Shown here in pieces: positions 35,637 through 44,953 of a stretch of 64,000 nt of DNA. Under the pieces are notes generated by a model, which was not told where the DNA came from, ran no database searches, and saw only the letters and a program-made list of their open reading frames with translations. Every line of letters begins with the position of its first letter. Positions within the stretch are counted from its first letter, which is position 1. The stretch covers positions 9,318-73,317 of the forward strand of contig NZ_JAXHDD010000018.1 in the NCBI RefSeq assembly GCF_037072025.1. The letters run 5' to 3'. The DNA is from Pseudogracilibacillus sp037072025 (GTDB lineage: Bacteria > Bacillota > Bacilli > Bacillales > Amphibacillaceae). The position numbers and the translations under genes were made by a program.

Positions 35637-36620
35637 TTACGCTTTATTTAACGTTTCTTTTACTGCCTGAATAATATCTTGTACTTGTGGAACTGCGAGC
35701 TTTTCCAATTCTGGGTTATAAGGAATTGGCGCAGCTACTCCTCCAAGTCGCTTAATCGGCGCGTCTAAGTAATCAAATGCTTCACTTTCTGCAATCATAC
35801 TTGCAATTTCTCCGCCATATCCACCGCGCTTTACTGCTTCGTGAACAACAACTAATTTACCAGTTTTGGAAACAGACTTTATAATTGTTTCTTCATCTAA
35901 AGGAACTAATGTACGCGGATCAACTACTTCGACACTGATACCTTCTTTTTCTAACTCTTTAGCTGCTTCTAAAGCTTTATACACCATGATAGCTGTCGCA
36001 ACAATGGTTACATCTGTACCCTCTCGTTTAATATCCGCAACTCCAAGTGGGATAGAATATAAATCTTCCGGTACATCGCCTTTAGTTCCATATAATAATT
36101 TATGTTCATAGAAAATAACTGGGTTTGGATCATCGATCGCTGCTTTTAATAACCCTTTTACATCATAAGCTGTTGAAGGTTGAACAACTTTTAAACCTGG
36201 AATATGAGCCATCCATGCTTCTAAACTTTGAGAATGTTGCGCTGCAGCTCCTGTTCCCGAACCACTCGGAGTACGTAACACCATTGGCACATTTCCTTTT
36301 CCGCCATACATGTATCGTAATTTTGCTGCTTGGTTAACCATTTGATCCATTGCAATCGTAATAAAATCAGAGAATTGCAGTTCTAAAATTGGGCGCATTC
36401 CTGTCAAAGCTGATCCGACTGCTGCACCAGCAATTCCTGATTCACTAATTGGTGTATTTCGAATACGCTCCGGTCCAAATTCTTCCAGCATACCGCGCGT
36501 AACACCGAATGCTCCGCCATATAATCCAATATCTTCTCCTAAAATATAGACGTCTTCATTTTCTCTCATTTCTAGTTGCATAGCTTCTCGGACTGCTTCT
36601 AAATATGTTAGTTCTCTCAT
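35637..36620 (-). CDS. acoB: 2-oxoacid/acetoin dehydrogenase E1 beta
   Basis: Beta subunit of the thiamine-diphosphate-dependent E1, 327 residues from the ATG at 36620, which follows AGGAGG (the open frame begins at 36641). Typical features: TYLEAVREAMQLEM, the ThDP-contacting Glu in GEDIGLYGGAFG, TPISESGIAGAAVG, the LELQFSDFI strand, PSGSGTGAAAQHSQSLEAW, and VHEAVKRGGYGGEIAS. Together with E1 alpha it decarboxylates or cleaves the substrate and transfers the acyl unit to E2. Confidence 0.88.
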   Translation of the reverse strand: MRELTYLEAVREAMQLEMRENEDVYILGEDIGLYGGAFGVTRGMLEEFGPERIRNTPISESGIAGAAVGSALTGMRPILELQFSDFITIAMDQMVNQAAKLRYMYGGKGNVPMVLRTPSGSGTGAAAQHSQSLEAWMAHIPGLKVVQPSTAYDVKGLLKAAIDDPNPVIFYEHKLLYGTKGDVPEDLYSIPLGVADIKREGTDVTIVATAIMVYKALEAAKELEKEGISVEVVDPRTLVPLDEETIIKSVSKTGKLVVVHEAVKRGGYGGEIASMIAESEAFDYLDAPIKRLGGVAAPIPYNPELEKLAVPQVQDIIQAVKETLNKA

Positions 36621-36633
36621 GATTACCCTCCTA

Positions 36634-37623
36634 TTATGCATATATGTCTGTTAATAAGTCCTCTTTTGTAGGCATTGGTCCTTCTTTTGCAAATTCAACT
36701 GAATCTTCAATATCTTTTTTAGATTGTTGACGAATCGCTTCTGCATCTTCTTTTGTGAAAACTTCTGCAGCAATTAATACATCTTGGAAACGTTTGATTG
36801 GATCTTTTTCTTTCCAGTCACTTTCCTCTTCACGAGTACGGTATAATCTAGCATCACTCTTTGAATGGCCTTTCCAGCGGTATGTTTTCATTTCAATTAA
36901 TGTCGGTCCATTTCCACTTCTAGCGTGTTCTACTGCCTCTTCTGTCGTATTCATTACTTCAATCATGTCATTTCCATCAATCGTAACTCCCGGAAATCCA
37001 TAAGCTTTTGCACGTTCTGAAATATTTTCAATTTTAACCATATCTTTCACTGGACCTGACATTCCGTACTGGTTATTTTCACAAATAAAGACGACTGGAA
37101 GGTTCCAAACCGCAGCTAAGTTCAGTGCTTCGTGGAAACTTCCTTCATTCGTTGCCCCGTCACCGAAATAACAAACGGTCACATAGTCTAACTTTTTCAT
37201 ATGAGCCGTTAATGCAGAACCAACTGCTAGAGGAATTCCTCCACCAACAATCCCGTTGGCACCTAGGTTCCCTTTATCCACATCAGCAATATGCATGGAA
37301 CCGCCTTTTCCTTTACAGTAACCAGTTGTTCTTCCAAATAATTCAGCCATCATTTTATTGACTTCCGCACCCTTAGCGATACAATGCCCATGTCCCCGGT
37401 GTGTACTCGTAATTTTATCATCTGGATGTAAAACAGCACACGAGCCTACTGCACTTGCTTCTTGACCGACACATAAGTGAGTAGTCCCATGGATCATTCC
37501 TTTGGCAAAGAACTCATCCACCTTTTCTTCAAACCATCTAATATCCCACATTTTTTTATATAATTCTTTCAACTTTTCATTATTAACTGATACCTTCAAA
37601 TTATCCAAATTTATATTTTTCAT
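36634..37623 (-). CDS. acoA: 2-oxoacid/acetoin dehydrogenase E1 alpha
   Basis: Alpha subunit of E1, 329 residues from the ATG at 37623 (AAGGAAG 8 bases upstream). The ThDP motif runs from GDGATNEGSFHEALNLA near 160 to ENNQYGMS; the SMHIADVDKGNLGANGIVGG stretch is closest to acetoin dehydrogenase AcoA rather than pyruvate dehydrogenase. The phosphorylation-type loop TYRWKGHSKSD lies near 262. First gene of the operon; its 340-base upstream gap shows no sigma-54 promoter, unlike many acoABCL operons. A pyruvate or branched-chain substrate cannot be excluded. Confidence 0.88.
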   Translation of the reverse strand: MKNINLDNLKVSVNNEKLKELYKKMWDIRWFEEKVDEFFAKGMIHGTTHLCVGQEASAVGSCAVLHPDDKITSTHRGHGHCIAKGAEVNKMMAELFGRTTGYCKGKGGSMHIADVDKGNLGANGIVGGGIPLAVGSALTAHMKKLDYVTVCYFGDGATNEGSFHEALNLAAVWNLPVVFICENNQYGMSGPVKDMVKIENISERAKAYGFPGVTIDGNDMIEVMNTTEEAVEHARSGNGPTLIEMKTYRWKGHSKSDARLYRTREEESDWKEKDPIKRFQDVLIAAEVFTKEDAEAIRQQSKKDIEDSVEFAKEGPMPTKEDLLTDIYA

Positions 37624-37632
37624 TCTTAGCAC

Positions 37633-37921
37633 TTCCTTCGTTTGAATACATTTTTTAAAAGTTTATTATGTAGATAAGATCTTTAAATAAGTAGTATTAT
37701 ATTAAAGTAAATACTTTAGATACTTTTAAAACATTTACTAAGTAGTGAATACCTATAAAAAAAACATACACTTATCCTCAAAAACAGGCGTTTTAGAGAA
37801 TAAATGCACAGAATTAAACATGAAATATTTTTTAAACCACTAGTATATTTTTTTCAAATTCATATGCTAATATTAATTTAGTTTCAAATAATCCATTTAT
37901 ACAATGAAAAAATATTAATTT
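37633..37921. other. Upstream region of the dehydrogenase operon
   Basis: Very AT-rich, about 290 bases. A TATAAT-type -10 (minus strand, near 37696) is the best promoter candidate. I found no TGGCAC-N5-TTGC sigma-54 site. No coding remnant. Confidence 0.4.
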
Positions 37922-37957
37922 CTATTAACTGCGATAATACTTTACCTCAGTTAATAG
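37922..37957 (-). terminator. Hairpin after the aldolase gene
   Basis: Arms CTATTAACTG (37922-37931) and CAGTTAATAG (37948-37957) are perfectly complementary, 9 bases after the aldolase stop codon, with T-rich sequence following on the minus strand. It separates the sugar operon from the dehydrogenase operon. Confidence 0.6.
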
Positions 37958-37965
37958 AAGAACAA

Positions 37966-38610
37966 TTAACGTTGTCCATATTGATGCTGATAATACTGAT
38001 TTGCTTTATCTATCTGTTCTTCTGTTAATTCTTCAGGGGTTCCTTTTAGAAGTGCCAAATGCACAGTTTTAGCTATATCTTCAAGTACTACTGCAGATTT
38101 AAAAGCTCCCTCTGGATCTTTCCCAATTGTAAAAACTCCATGTTGCTTCATCAATATTCCAGAAGAGTCTCCAATATGGTTTACTATTGCTTCTCCAATT
38201 TCTTTCCCTCCTACTGGTACATAGGGACCTACAGGTACAGGACCTCCAAAAATATCAGCAACAGAAGTAATAACGGGAGGTATACTTTTTCCGAGTGCAG
38301 CAAAGCTGGTTGCGTAATTGGAGTGAGTATGAACGATTCCAGCAATATCTTTACGTTTACGATAAATGAATAAATGTGTTTCAGTATCTACAGAAGGAGC
38401 GACATCTCCCTCAATAATATTTCCCTCCGAATCAACAACAACCATTTTCTCAGGAGTTAACTGTTCATATGGCATGCCGCTTGGTTTAATAACGATATAA
38501 CCTGTAGTTTCATCTCTTGCGCTAACATTTCCACTTGTCATTACTACTAAATTATTTTTTTGTAAACCTTTATTCAAATTACACACTCTTTTTTTTAATT
38601 CATTTAACAA
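37966..38610 (-). CDS. Class II aldolase (L-fuculose/ribulose-phosphate type)
   Basis: Zinc-dependent class II aldolase/epimerase of the FucA/AraD family, 214 residues. Features: VVMTSGNVSARDE near 23-35, the phosphate contact KPSGMPYEQL near 52, the metal ligand Glu in SVDTETHLFIYRKR and the HTHSNYATSF motif with two zinc-binding His near 95, and KQHGVFTIGKD with the third His near 155. It cleaves a phosphorylated ketose to dihydroxyacetone phosphate and an aldehyde. It ends an operon with a ribose-type transporter and an FGGY kinase, so it should act on the product of that kinase. TTG start after GAGGGG. Confidence 0.88.
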   Translation of the reverse strand: MLNELKKRVCNLNKGLQKNNLVVMTSGNVSARDETTGYIVIKPSGMPYEQLTPEKMVVVDSEGNIIEGDVAPSVDTETHLFIYRKRKDIAGIVHTHSNYATSFAALGKSIPPVITSVADIFGGPVPVGPYVPVGGKEIGEAIVNHIGDSSGILMKQHGVFTIGKDPEGAFKSAVVLEDIAKTVHLALLKGTPEELTEEQIDKANQYYQHQYGQR

Positions 38611-38661
38611 TATAAACCCCTCTTTTCAAACGTAATTTTAGTTATTAATCACTTATCAGTT

Positions 38662-39657
38662 CTATACTACCTTTATTTTGCTACGTTTTCTTTCCCCTAT
38701 TTTTGTAGAAATAGAATGGAAAGAAATAGCTAGGACAACTAGAATCCCACTCACAGCAGTTTGCCAATAAGGAGAGACACCGAAAAGAACAATAATATTT
38801 TGTATCACAGTTATTATAGCTGCACCTATAATTGCTCCAAAAGGATTTCCCAACCCACCAGTTAGAGCAATACCTCCAATTACTGCAGCTGCAATAGAGT
38901 TAAGAGCCCAAGTGTCTCCGATACTTGGTTGAGCGGTGCCTAGTCTGGCGACCATTAACATACCAGCAAGAGATGAGAGAAATCCTACTAAGATAAATAC
39001 AATTGTTCTAATATTATTTACTTTTATACCAAGAATCTTCGCTGCTTCAGGACTATTACCAATAGCATACATATACCGCCCTAATTGAGTCATTTGTGTA
39101 ATAAATAATACAACAACCAATGTAACAAGCATGATTACAAAAGGCACCGGAATCCCTAAAATATATCCTTGTCCAATGAAATATATTTCTTTAGGGATAC
39201 CCGTAATAGCTTTTCCCTTTGTCAAAACTAAAACAATCCCTCCGTAGACACCTGTCATTCCGATTGTCACCACTATAGAATTTAAATTTAAACGGGTTAC
39301 AATTGTTCCATTAATTAAACCAAGGACAGCACCCAATAAAAGACTAATCCCAAAAGCTAAATAGGGATTTATTGAACCAGTTACCATTAGCATTCCACCA
39401 ATAACCCCACAAAAGGCAGCTATCTTACCAACTGATAAATCCAACTCGCCAATTATCATTAAACATGATTGTGCTAAAGCAATAATACTAATAAATGCTA
39501 AGTCTCGAACTAACGATTGCAAGTTGTATGGATCCAGAAAATATGGAGAAAAAATAGAGGCAATTACTAACAGAAATATTAACACCAGGCCCATGTTCGT
39601 CAAATTACTCTTTTTCACAGCCTCTAAAGTAGCCTTGAATTTAGATGTTTGTTCCAT
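38662..39657 (-). CDS. Ribose/AI-2-type ABC transporter permease
   Basis: Permease of the RbsC/LsrC family, 331 residues from the ATG at 39657, which follows GAAGGAGA; the open frame starts 34 codons earlier within the ATPase gene. About eight to ten membrane helices. The LDLSVGKIAAFCGVIGGML stretch near 70 and NSIAAAVIGGIALTGGLGNP near 250 are family hallmarks. A single permease gene is present, so it would form a homodimer, as RbsC does; Lsr systems usually have two (LsrC and LsrD). Confidence 0.9.
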   Translation of the reverse strand: MEQTSKFKATLEAVKKSNLTNMGLVLIFLLVIASIFSPYFLDPYNLQSLVRDLAFISIIALAQSCLMIIGELDLSVGKIAAFCGVIGGMLMVTGSINPYLAFGISLLLGAVLGLINGTIVTRLNLNSIVVTIGMTGVYGGIVLVLTKGKAITGIPKEIYFIGQGYILGIPVPFVIMLVTLVVVLFITQMTQLGRYMYAIGNSPEAAKILGIKVNNIRTIVFILVGFLSSLAGMLMVARLGTAQPSIGDTWALNSIAAAVIGGIALTGGLGNPFGAIIGAAIITVIQNIIVLFGVSPYWQTAVSGILVVLAISFHSISTKIGERKRSKIKVV

Positions 39658-39670
39658 AATACTTTCTCCT

Positions 39671-41158
39671 TCAAATTTTATTAACTCCCATAATTGAGTT
39701 GATAATAGTAGAATTATTTGTTTTATTGGTTGGAAACTCCCCAACCTTTTTGCCATCATATAAAGTTATTATTCTATTAGAACATTTTTTAATTTCTTCT
39801 AATTCAGAAGATATAAGGATTATGCCAATACCTTCTTCAGCTAAACTTTTCATCAGCCTATAAATTTCTTCTTTTGCTCCTACATCTATTCCCTTAGTAG
39901 GTTCATCAAAGATTAAAATTTGAGGATTAGAAAACATTGAACGACCAATAATAATTTTCTGTTGGTTTCCTCCGCTTAAATACTTTATTTTTGTATTTTG
40001 TGAAGCAGTTTTAACATTATAAGTATTTATTATTTCGTTTACGATAACCGTTTCTTTATTCTTCGATATTGCTAAGAAGCTTTTTAACTTTTTCAATAGT
40101 GAAATAGATGCGTTCTCTCGGACACTCAGATTAGATAATATGCCCTGCTGTTTACGTTCTTCTGGTATATAGATCAACCCATTATTAACAGAATAGTTGG
40201 TATCCCCTAATTTCCAAGGTTGTCCTTTTAATATCACAGTGCCACTCCAGACCGGAATATAGCCAAAAATCGCATGCATTACTTCCGACCTTCCTGCCCC
40301 TACTAAACCAGAAAAGCCTAATATTTCACCTTTATGTAAATCAAAAGAAATGTTAGAGAACTTTTCACCAGTTAAGTTATTCACGCTTAAAATTACTTCT
40401 TCTGCGACATCTTTTGGTTGAAACTTTATGTTTTCATTAATTTCTTTTCCGGTCATTTTCTTCACAACCCAAGGAATATCAACTTCATTTATATCTGAAT
40501 AAGCAACTTTTTCACCGTTTCGTAGAACGCTAATCTCATCACCAATTGAAAAAATTTCTTCTAGTTTATGAGATATAAAGACAATTGCTTTATTTTCTGA
40601 CTTCAATTGATTTATCACTTCAAACAATCGAACGGTGTCATCTGTAGTCAAACTTGTGGTTGGTTCGTCTAATAAAATAATATCCGATAATTGGTTTACG
40701 GTACCTTGTGCAATCTGTAGTAATTGTTGCTCAGAAACAGAAATATTGTCAACTAAGTCATCAGGACGTGCTGTAATTTTAAATTTTTCAAGATAAGGTA
40801 ATGCTTTTTTATAAAGATTTTTTTTGTTAACAATCATACTAGTAAAACCTGAAGAAGAAAAAGGCATAAATAAATTCTCAGCAACTGTCATATGCATAAA
40901 CAAATCTAATTCTTGGGGGACATAAGACACTTTTTTGATGATTTCCTTATCTTCATTGATATCTTTCCCGTTAATCTTAACAGTTCCTTCATCAATCTTA
41001 TAGACTCCTGTAAGTATTTTAACCAAAGTACTTTTACCTGCTCCATTTTCTCCAATAATGCAATGAACTTTTCCGGTTGAGAAAGAGATATCTACATCTT
41101 TCAGTGCTACTACACCAGGAAATCTTTTTGTGATTTTTTTTGCTTCTAGTATTTTCAT
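39671..41158 (-). CDS. Ribose/AI-2-type ABC transporter ATPase (two domains)
   Basis: RbsA/LsrA-type ATPase of 495 residues with two fused nucleotide-binding domains. Domain 1 has Walker A GENGAGKST near 33, signature VSEQQLLQIAQG, and Walker B IILLDEPTTSL. Domain 2 has a shortened Walker-A equivalent LVGAGRSEVM, signature LSGGNQQKIIIGR and Walker B ILIFDEPTKGID. This asymmetry is normal for the family. GGGAGTG lies 9 bases before the ATG at 41158. Works with the permease downstream and the binding protein upstream. Confidence 0.92.
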   Translation of the reverse strand: MKILEAKKITKRFPGVVALKDVDISFSTGKVHCIIGENGAGKSTLVKILTGVYKIDEGTVKINGKDINEDKEIIKKVSYVPQELDLFMHMTVAENLFMPFSSSGFTSMIVNKKNLYKKALPYLEKFKITARPDDLVDNISVSEQQLLQIAQGTVNQLSDIILLDEPTTSLTTDDTVRLFEVINQLKSENKAIVFISHKLEEIFSIGDEISVLRNGEKVAYSDINEVDIPWVVKKMTGKEINENIKFQPKDVAEEVILSVNNLTGEKFSNISFDLHKGEILGFSGLVGAGRSEVMHAIFGYIPVWSGTVILKGQPWKLGDTNYSVNNGLIYIPEERKQQGILSNLSVRENASISLLKKLKSFLAISKNKETVIVNEIINTYNVKTASQNTKIKYLSGGNQQKIIIGRSMFSNPQILIFDEPTKGIDVGAKEEIYRLMKSLAEEGIGIILISSELEEIKKCSNRIITLYDGKKVGEFPTNKTNNSTIINSIMGVNKI

Positions 41159-41273
41159 GGATCTCACACTCCCAGTTGCATCCTATATATCTCGTAAAAT
41201 ATTTCTATTTCACTTTAATAACACAAGGGGGACTAGCCCCCACAAAATATTTAGCAGTTTTTTAGTTTTAGCA

Positions 41274-42281
41274 TTACTCGTTATCTTCGGCATTATCAAG
41301 AAATTCATCAACATTATCCTGAGTAACAACATCAATTCCTGTATCAATAACTTTAGGGATCTTCACTCCAAGAGAAGCTTGCCACAGCATTAGAACTGAC
41401 ATCGCACCCTGCTCTCTCGGTATAGTTGCTGAGGCAGATTCAAGAACTCCAGATTTTACTTCTTCTAAAATTGGTTTTAGACTATCAATTCCTACTGCTA
41501 TTATTTGGTCTTCCTTCCCTGCTTCTTTAATCGCTGCCGAAATTCCAATAGGGGCAGCTGCATCACTCATTAAGTAACCATCTAAATCGGGATTTGCAGC
41601 AATGGTAGAAGCAGCCTGCTGTTGAGCTGTCTGGATATCATCATTGCTAATGCCCCCTTCAATAATTGTGATTTCTGGGTATTCCTCTAACACATCTTTA
41701 TGGGCTTGGTACCTTTCTGAGTGACTGGATGCTGTTGGAACACCTTGCATTATAGCTACCTTCCCTTTTCCATCCAATAGTTCTACTAATCTCTTTGCAG
41801 CAATTTCTCCTTGTTCATACACGTCATTCCCCACAAATGAAATATCTGATTCTTCTGGAGGGGGAGAGGCAAAGAATATAACTTCAATACCTTGATTCCT
41901 AATTTCCTCAATAACTTGAGCACTTCCTTCTGCATCGTTAACATCTACAGCGATCCCATCTGGTCTTGTAGCAGCAGCGCTTTCTAAAATAGAGTTTTGC
42001 TCTGCCACATCCGCAACTGAAGGGGCTATGTAATCAATAGTAACCTTCACACCTAGCTGTTCTTCTAGGATTTTTGCTTGTTCTTCTGCACCTTTGTTTA
42101 CTTCATCAAACCATGGGTGTACAACTTTAGGCACAATAACAAACTTCAAATCCTCTTTATTCTTTGACTTGCCTTCTTTTCCCGGTCCAGATGATTCTTC
42201 ACCTTGTCCGTCACTACAAGCGACTAAAACGCCTAAACAAATAACAAGCAATAGAGTGAATAATTTTGTTTTCTTTTTCAT
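41274..42281 (-). CDS. Sugar-binding lipoprotein, RbsB/LsrB type
   Basis: Periplasmic-binding-protein-like lipoprotein of 335 residues, cluster B (ribose/galactose/AI-2). Lipobox LGVLVAC gives the acylated Cys near residue 22, followed by a charged linker GEESSGPGKEGKSKNKED. The mature domain begins LKFVIVPKVVHPWFDEVNKG, where Trp-Phe after VPK is typical of ketose or AI-2 binders. GVDVNDAEG-like AVDVNDAEGSAQVIEE and VGIDSLKPILEEVKSG motifs follow. Second gene in the operon after the FGGY kinase. Ligand not assignable by eye. Confidence 0.9.
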   Translation of the reverse strand: MKKKTKLFTLLLVICLGVLVACSDGQGEESSGPGKEGKSKNKEDLKFVIVPKVVHPWFDEVNKGAEEQAKILEEQLGVKVTIDYIAPSVADVAEQNSILESAAATRPDGIAVDVNDAEGSAQVIEEIRNQGIEVIFFASPPPEESDISFVGNDVYEQGEIAAKRLVELLDGKGKVAIMQGVPTASSHSERYQAHKDVLEEYPEITIIEGGISNDDIQTAQQQAASTIAANPDLDGYLMSDAAAPIGISAAIKEAGKEDQIIAVGIDSLKPILEEVKSGVLESASATIPREQGAMSVLMLWQASLGVKIPKVIDTGIDVVTQDNVDEFLDNAEDNE

Positions 42282-42315
42282 CTTCTCGTCCCCTTAATAA
42301 ATAATATTTTTAAAA

Positions 42316-43878
42316 TTAAAGTCCGTTTGCCCTCCATAAAGGTCTTGTCAGTTTTTGTTCTACTAACTCTAGCGATCGCGCATAGATTTTTAACCATCTA
42401 TCAAATAGTTCACAATATAGCTGATAATTTTCCGGATTTGGGAAGTAAACTTTTTCAATAGCTTTTTTTTCTTCAAAAGCGCTATCAACGCTAGTATAAA
42501 TACCTGCTCCGATACCTGCATATATCGCTGTCCCTAGAGAAGATGATTCTTTAACTTTAGGAACACTTACATTTGCTCCTAAAACGTCGGCTATAATTTG
42601 GGACCATAGTTGCCCTTTCGCTCCCCCTCCTGTAAATACAATATTTCTAAGATTCTTTTCCGTTAACTCCTCAATTATTTTTAAATGCCCATTTGAAATG
42701 TAAGCGGCACTTTCTTGAATTGCTCGTATACATTCTTTCTTCCCAGAGTGCGAAGGGTTATCAATATCAAATTGCAAGAAACTTGGACTAGCATGAATCC
42801 ATCTCTTCGCATCCATAATATTGGAAAATATACCTGTGACACCATTAGATCCGGGAGGAACTTTTGCAGCCAATTCTTCCATCAAAACATACGGGTCAAC
42901 CTTTCGTTCTTCTGCTCTCTCTATTTCTAAATCACAAAAGGCATCTCTAAACCATCTCATAGTTAATCCGCAATAAAACCCAATACCTTCTACCATCCAC
43001 TTATTCGGAACTGAATGGCATAAAGTTCTAAGTCTCTTTTCCTTATCTATAAGAGGGGTATCGGATACAACTGTTGTTTGCCAAAAACTACCGCCAACTA
43101 TCGTAAGATCACCGGGATGAATTCGCTTTATCCCCGTTAATCCCATTTGTGTATCTGCTCCTCCAAGTACAACCGGAGTACCAGCCAGTAAACCTGTATC
43201 TTCAGCAGCTTGAGAATGAACTGTTCCTATAACTGTTCCGGATTCATATACTTCCGGCAAAATAGTTTTAGCCAATTCTAGCAAGTTTGCAATATTCGAT
43301 GACCAAACTCTCTCTCTAATATTAAATAATCCTGAGCTTGACCCTACTGAACAATCTGTAGCAAACTCTCCACTTAACTTAAATAAGATCCAATCACTAA
43401 TCATTGTCATTTTCTTAGTTTTCTTATAGATTTCAGGTTCATTATTTTTCAACCAAAGAAATCTACTAGGGGAAGTAATGGAGATCCAGTCCCCGGATTC
43501 TTTATAAATTTCTTCTGCAAAATTATTTTCAATTAAAAATCTTGCTTCTTCTCTTGCCCTTCCATCTACATTTGGGCATGCCCAAATTTCTTCATCTTTT
43601 TCATTGTATAAGACCATTCCTTCTCTCATACTCGTTGAACTCACCGCTCTAATAGCTGCAGGGTCAATCTCATTATTTCTTATTACTTTTTGGATGCAAT
43701 GTCGAATACTCTCCCAGTTTTCTTTTGTATCAAAGACCTGAGAACCTGGATATTTAGAGAGTTCATCATGACTCCATTCTTTTTGTTCTATTGCTTTTTG
43801 ATTTCCTTCTATATCAAACAATACAGCTCTACAACTTCCTGTTCCAGCATCAATAGCCAAAATGTATTCCGAATTCAT
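42316..43878 (-). CDS. FGGY carbohydrate kinase, LsrK-like
   Basis: FGGY-family kinase of 520 residues. The opening YILAIDAGTGSCRAVLFDIE, SSTSMREGMVLYN, DGRAREEA, ISDWILFKLSGE, GGSFWQTTVV, FYCGLTMRWFRDAFC, VPPGSNGV, and the final LTRPLWRANGL closely parallel autoinducer-2 kinase LsrK. The ATPase loop FTGGGAKGQLWSQI is intact. LsrK phosphorylates AI-2 to trap it in the cell; related kinases act on ketoses. The ATG at 43878 is preferred over an upstream TTG because of the GGGTGAG site. First gene of the transporter operon; a cre box lies 40 bases upstream. Confidence 0.87.
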   Translation of the reverse strand: MNSEYILAIDAGTGSCRAVLFDIEGNQKAIEQKEWSHDELSKYPGSQVFDTKENWESIRHCIQKVIRNNEIDPAAIRAVSSTSMREGMVLYNEKDEEIWACPNVDGRAREEARFLIENNFAEEIYKESGDWISITSPSRFLWLKNNEPEIYKKTKKMTMISDWILFKLSGEFATDCSVGSSSGLFNIRERVWSSNIANLLELAKTILPEVYESGTVIGTVHSQAAEDTGLLAGTPVVLGGADTQMGLTGIKRIHPGDLTIVGGSFWQTTVVSDTPLIDKEKRLRTLCHSVPNKWMVEGIGFYCGLTMRWFRDAFCDLEIERAEERKVDPYVLMEELAAKVPPGSNGVTGIFSNIMDAKRWIHASPSFLQFDIDNPSHSGKKECIRAIQESAAYISNGHLKIIEELTEKNLRNIVFTGGGAKGQLWSQIIADVLGANVSVPKVKESSSLGTAIYAGIGAGIYTSVDSAFEEKKAIEKVYFPNPENYQLYCELFDRWLKIYARSLELVEQKLTRPLWRANGL

Positions 43879-43917
43879 CTTCTCACCCAATTTCTAATTT
43901 CTCACTAAACACATTAA

Positions 43918-43931
43918 TGCAATCGCTTACA
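43918..43931. promoter_or_regulatory. cre box before the FGGY kinase operon
   Basis: Minus-strand TGTAAGCGATTGCA matches 13 of 14 cre positions. It lies between the VOC gene and the kinase start, where CcpA would repress the transporter-kinase-aldolase operon. Confidence 0.6.
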
Positions 43932-43946
43932 AGTAAAGCGAAATAA

Positions 43947-44924
43947 TCAACTTTTAGGGTAAACCCAATCAGGCTTTAAGGAACGGGCATGACCACTTCC
44001 AGATTCAAATATAACTTTCAATCGTGATTCGGTATTTAGATAATAATATTCAATACTTTCATCGATCTTTCCGGACATTGTTTTCTCATAACCTTTTTCT
44101 TCAAAAACTTTAAATATCTCTTCGTGGTTATCTCCGGTACCCATGCATGCAAGATGATGGAGTCCTTCTCCGTACTCTTCTAGATATTCTTTATATATAC
44201 TTGGTCCTTCTTTAGGTTCAATGAGTTCAAAATCAATATTTCCTAAGTCTATTTCTGCTATAACAGATGTATAAAATTCTTCTTTTCCATGTAACTTAGT
44301 ACCATGATGTCTTGGACTTTTGAGTTCATATACATTCCATGGCTTCCAACCCAACACTTCTGAATATTCTTTCAAAGATTCTTTTATATCTTTTACAACT
44401 ACACCTATTTGAGTTATTGTTGCTTTGCAGCTTCTTTCCATTTTCTCTGGATACACCCAATCAGGCTTTAAAGATCTTGCATGACCACTCCCAGACTCTA
44501 CTATAATCTTTAATCTTGATTCAGTATTTAGATAATAATAATTAATAGAATCATCAATACTGCCTGACATAGTCTTTTCAAAACCTAATTCTCGAAATTT
44601 ATTAAAAGTCTCTTCAAAGTTCAATCCGTCCCCCATACAAGCAATATGATGTAACCCTTCTCCGTACTTATCCAAGTGTTCCTTATAAATACTAGGACCG
44701 TCTAACGGTTCTATTAATTCAAAGTCAATATCTCCTACTCGAGTCTCTGCTATACGAGAAGTGTATTCCACTTGTTCACCATATAATTCAGTATTATGGT
44801 GCCGAGGCTTTTTAAGTTCATATACGCTCCAAGGACCCCAACCAAAAGTTTCATAATATTCTTCTAATGCTTTGTTTAAGTCTCTGACAACAACACCTAT
44901 CTGAGTAACTTTTGTTCCAGCCAT
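43947..44924 (-). CDS. VOC/glyoxalase-family protein, two tandem repeats
   Basis: Protein of 325 residues made of two nearly identical VOC domains (about 4-155 and 165-324). Each has TQIGVVV, PWSVYELKKPRHH or its counterpart, DFELIEP, GPSIYKE, YGEGLHH and ESGSGHARSLKPDWVYP. The metal-ligand pattern (His and Glu in each half: GLHHxACM and KxIxESGSGH) resembles methylmalonyl-CoA epimerase and related isomerases. The repeats are far more alike than paralogous halves usually are, so the duplication is recent. AAGGGGGAA precedes the ATG. Reaction unknown; a sugar-derived epimerase or dioxygenase role would suit the neighbours. Confidence 0.85.
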   Translation of the reverse strand: MAGTKVTQIGVVVRDLNKALEEYYETFGWGPWSVYELKKPRHHNTELYGEQVEYTSRIAETRVGDIDFELIEPLDGPSIYKEHLDKYGEGLHHIACMGDGLNFEETFNKFRELGFEKTMSGSIDDSINYYYLNTESRLKIIVESGSGHARSLKPDWVYPEKMERSCKATITQIGVVVKDIKESLKEYSEVLGWKPWNVYELKSPRHHGTKLHGKEEFYTSVIAEIDLGNIDFELIEPKEGPSIYKEYLEEYGEGLHHLACMGTGDNHEEIFKVFEEKGYEKTMSGKIDESIEYYYLNTESRLKVIFESGSGHARSLKPDWVYPKS

Positions 44925-44953
44925 TATAATTCCCCCTTAATTTAATTAAGTGT

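Noticed and set aside
37633..37965. Sigma-54 promoter expected for an acetoin dehydrogenase operon
   Set aside because: No TGGCAC-N5-TTGC-like sequence could be found upstream of acoA, and no AcoR gene is nearby.
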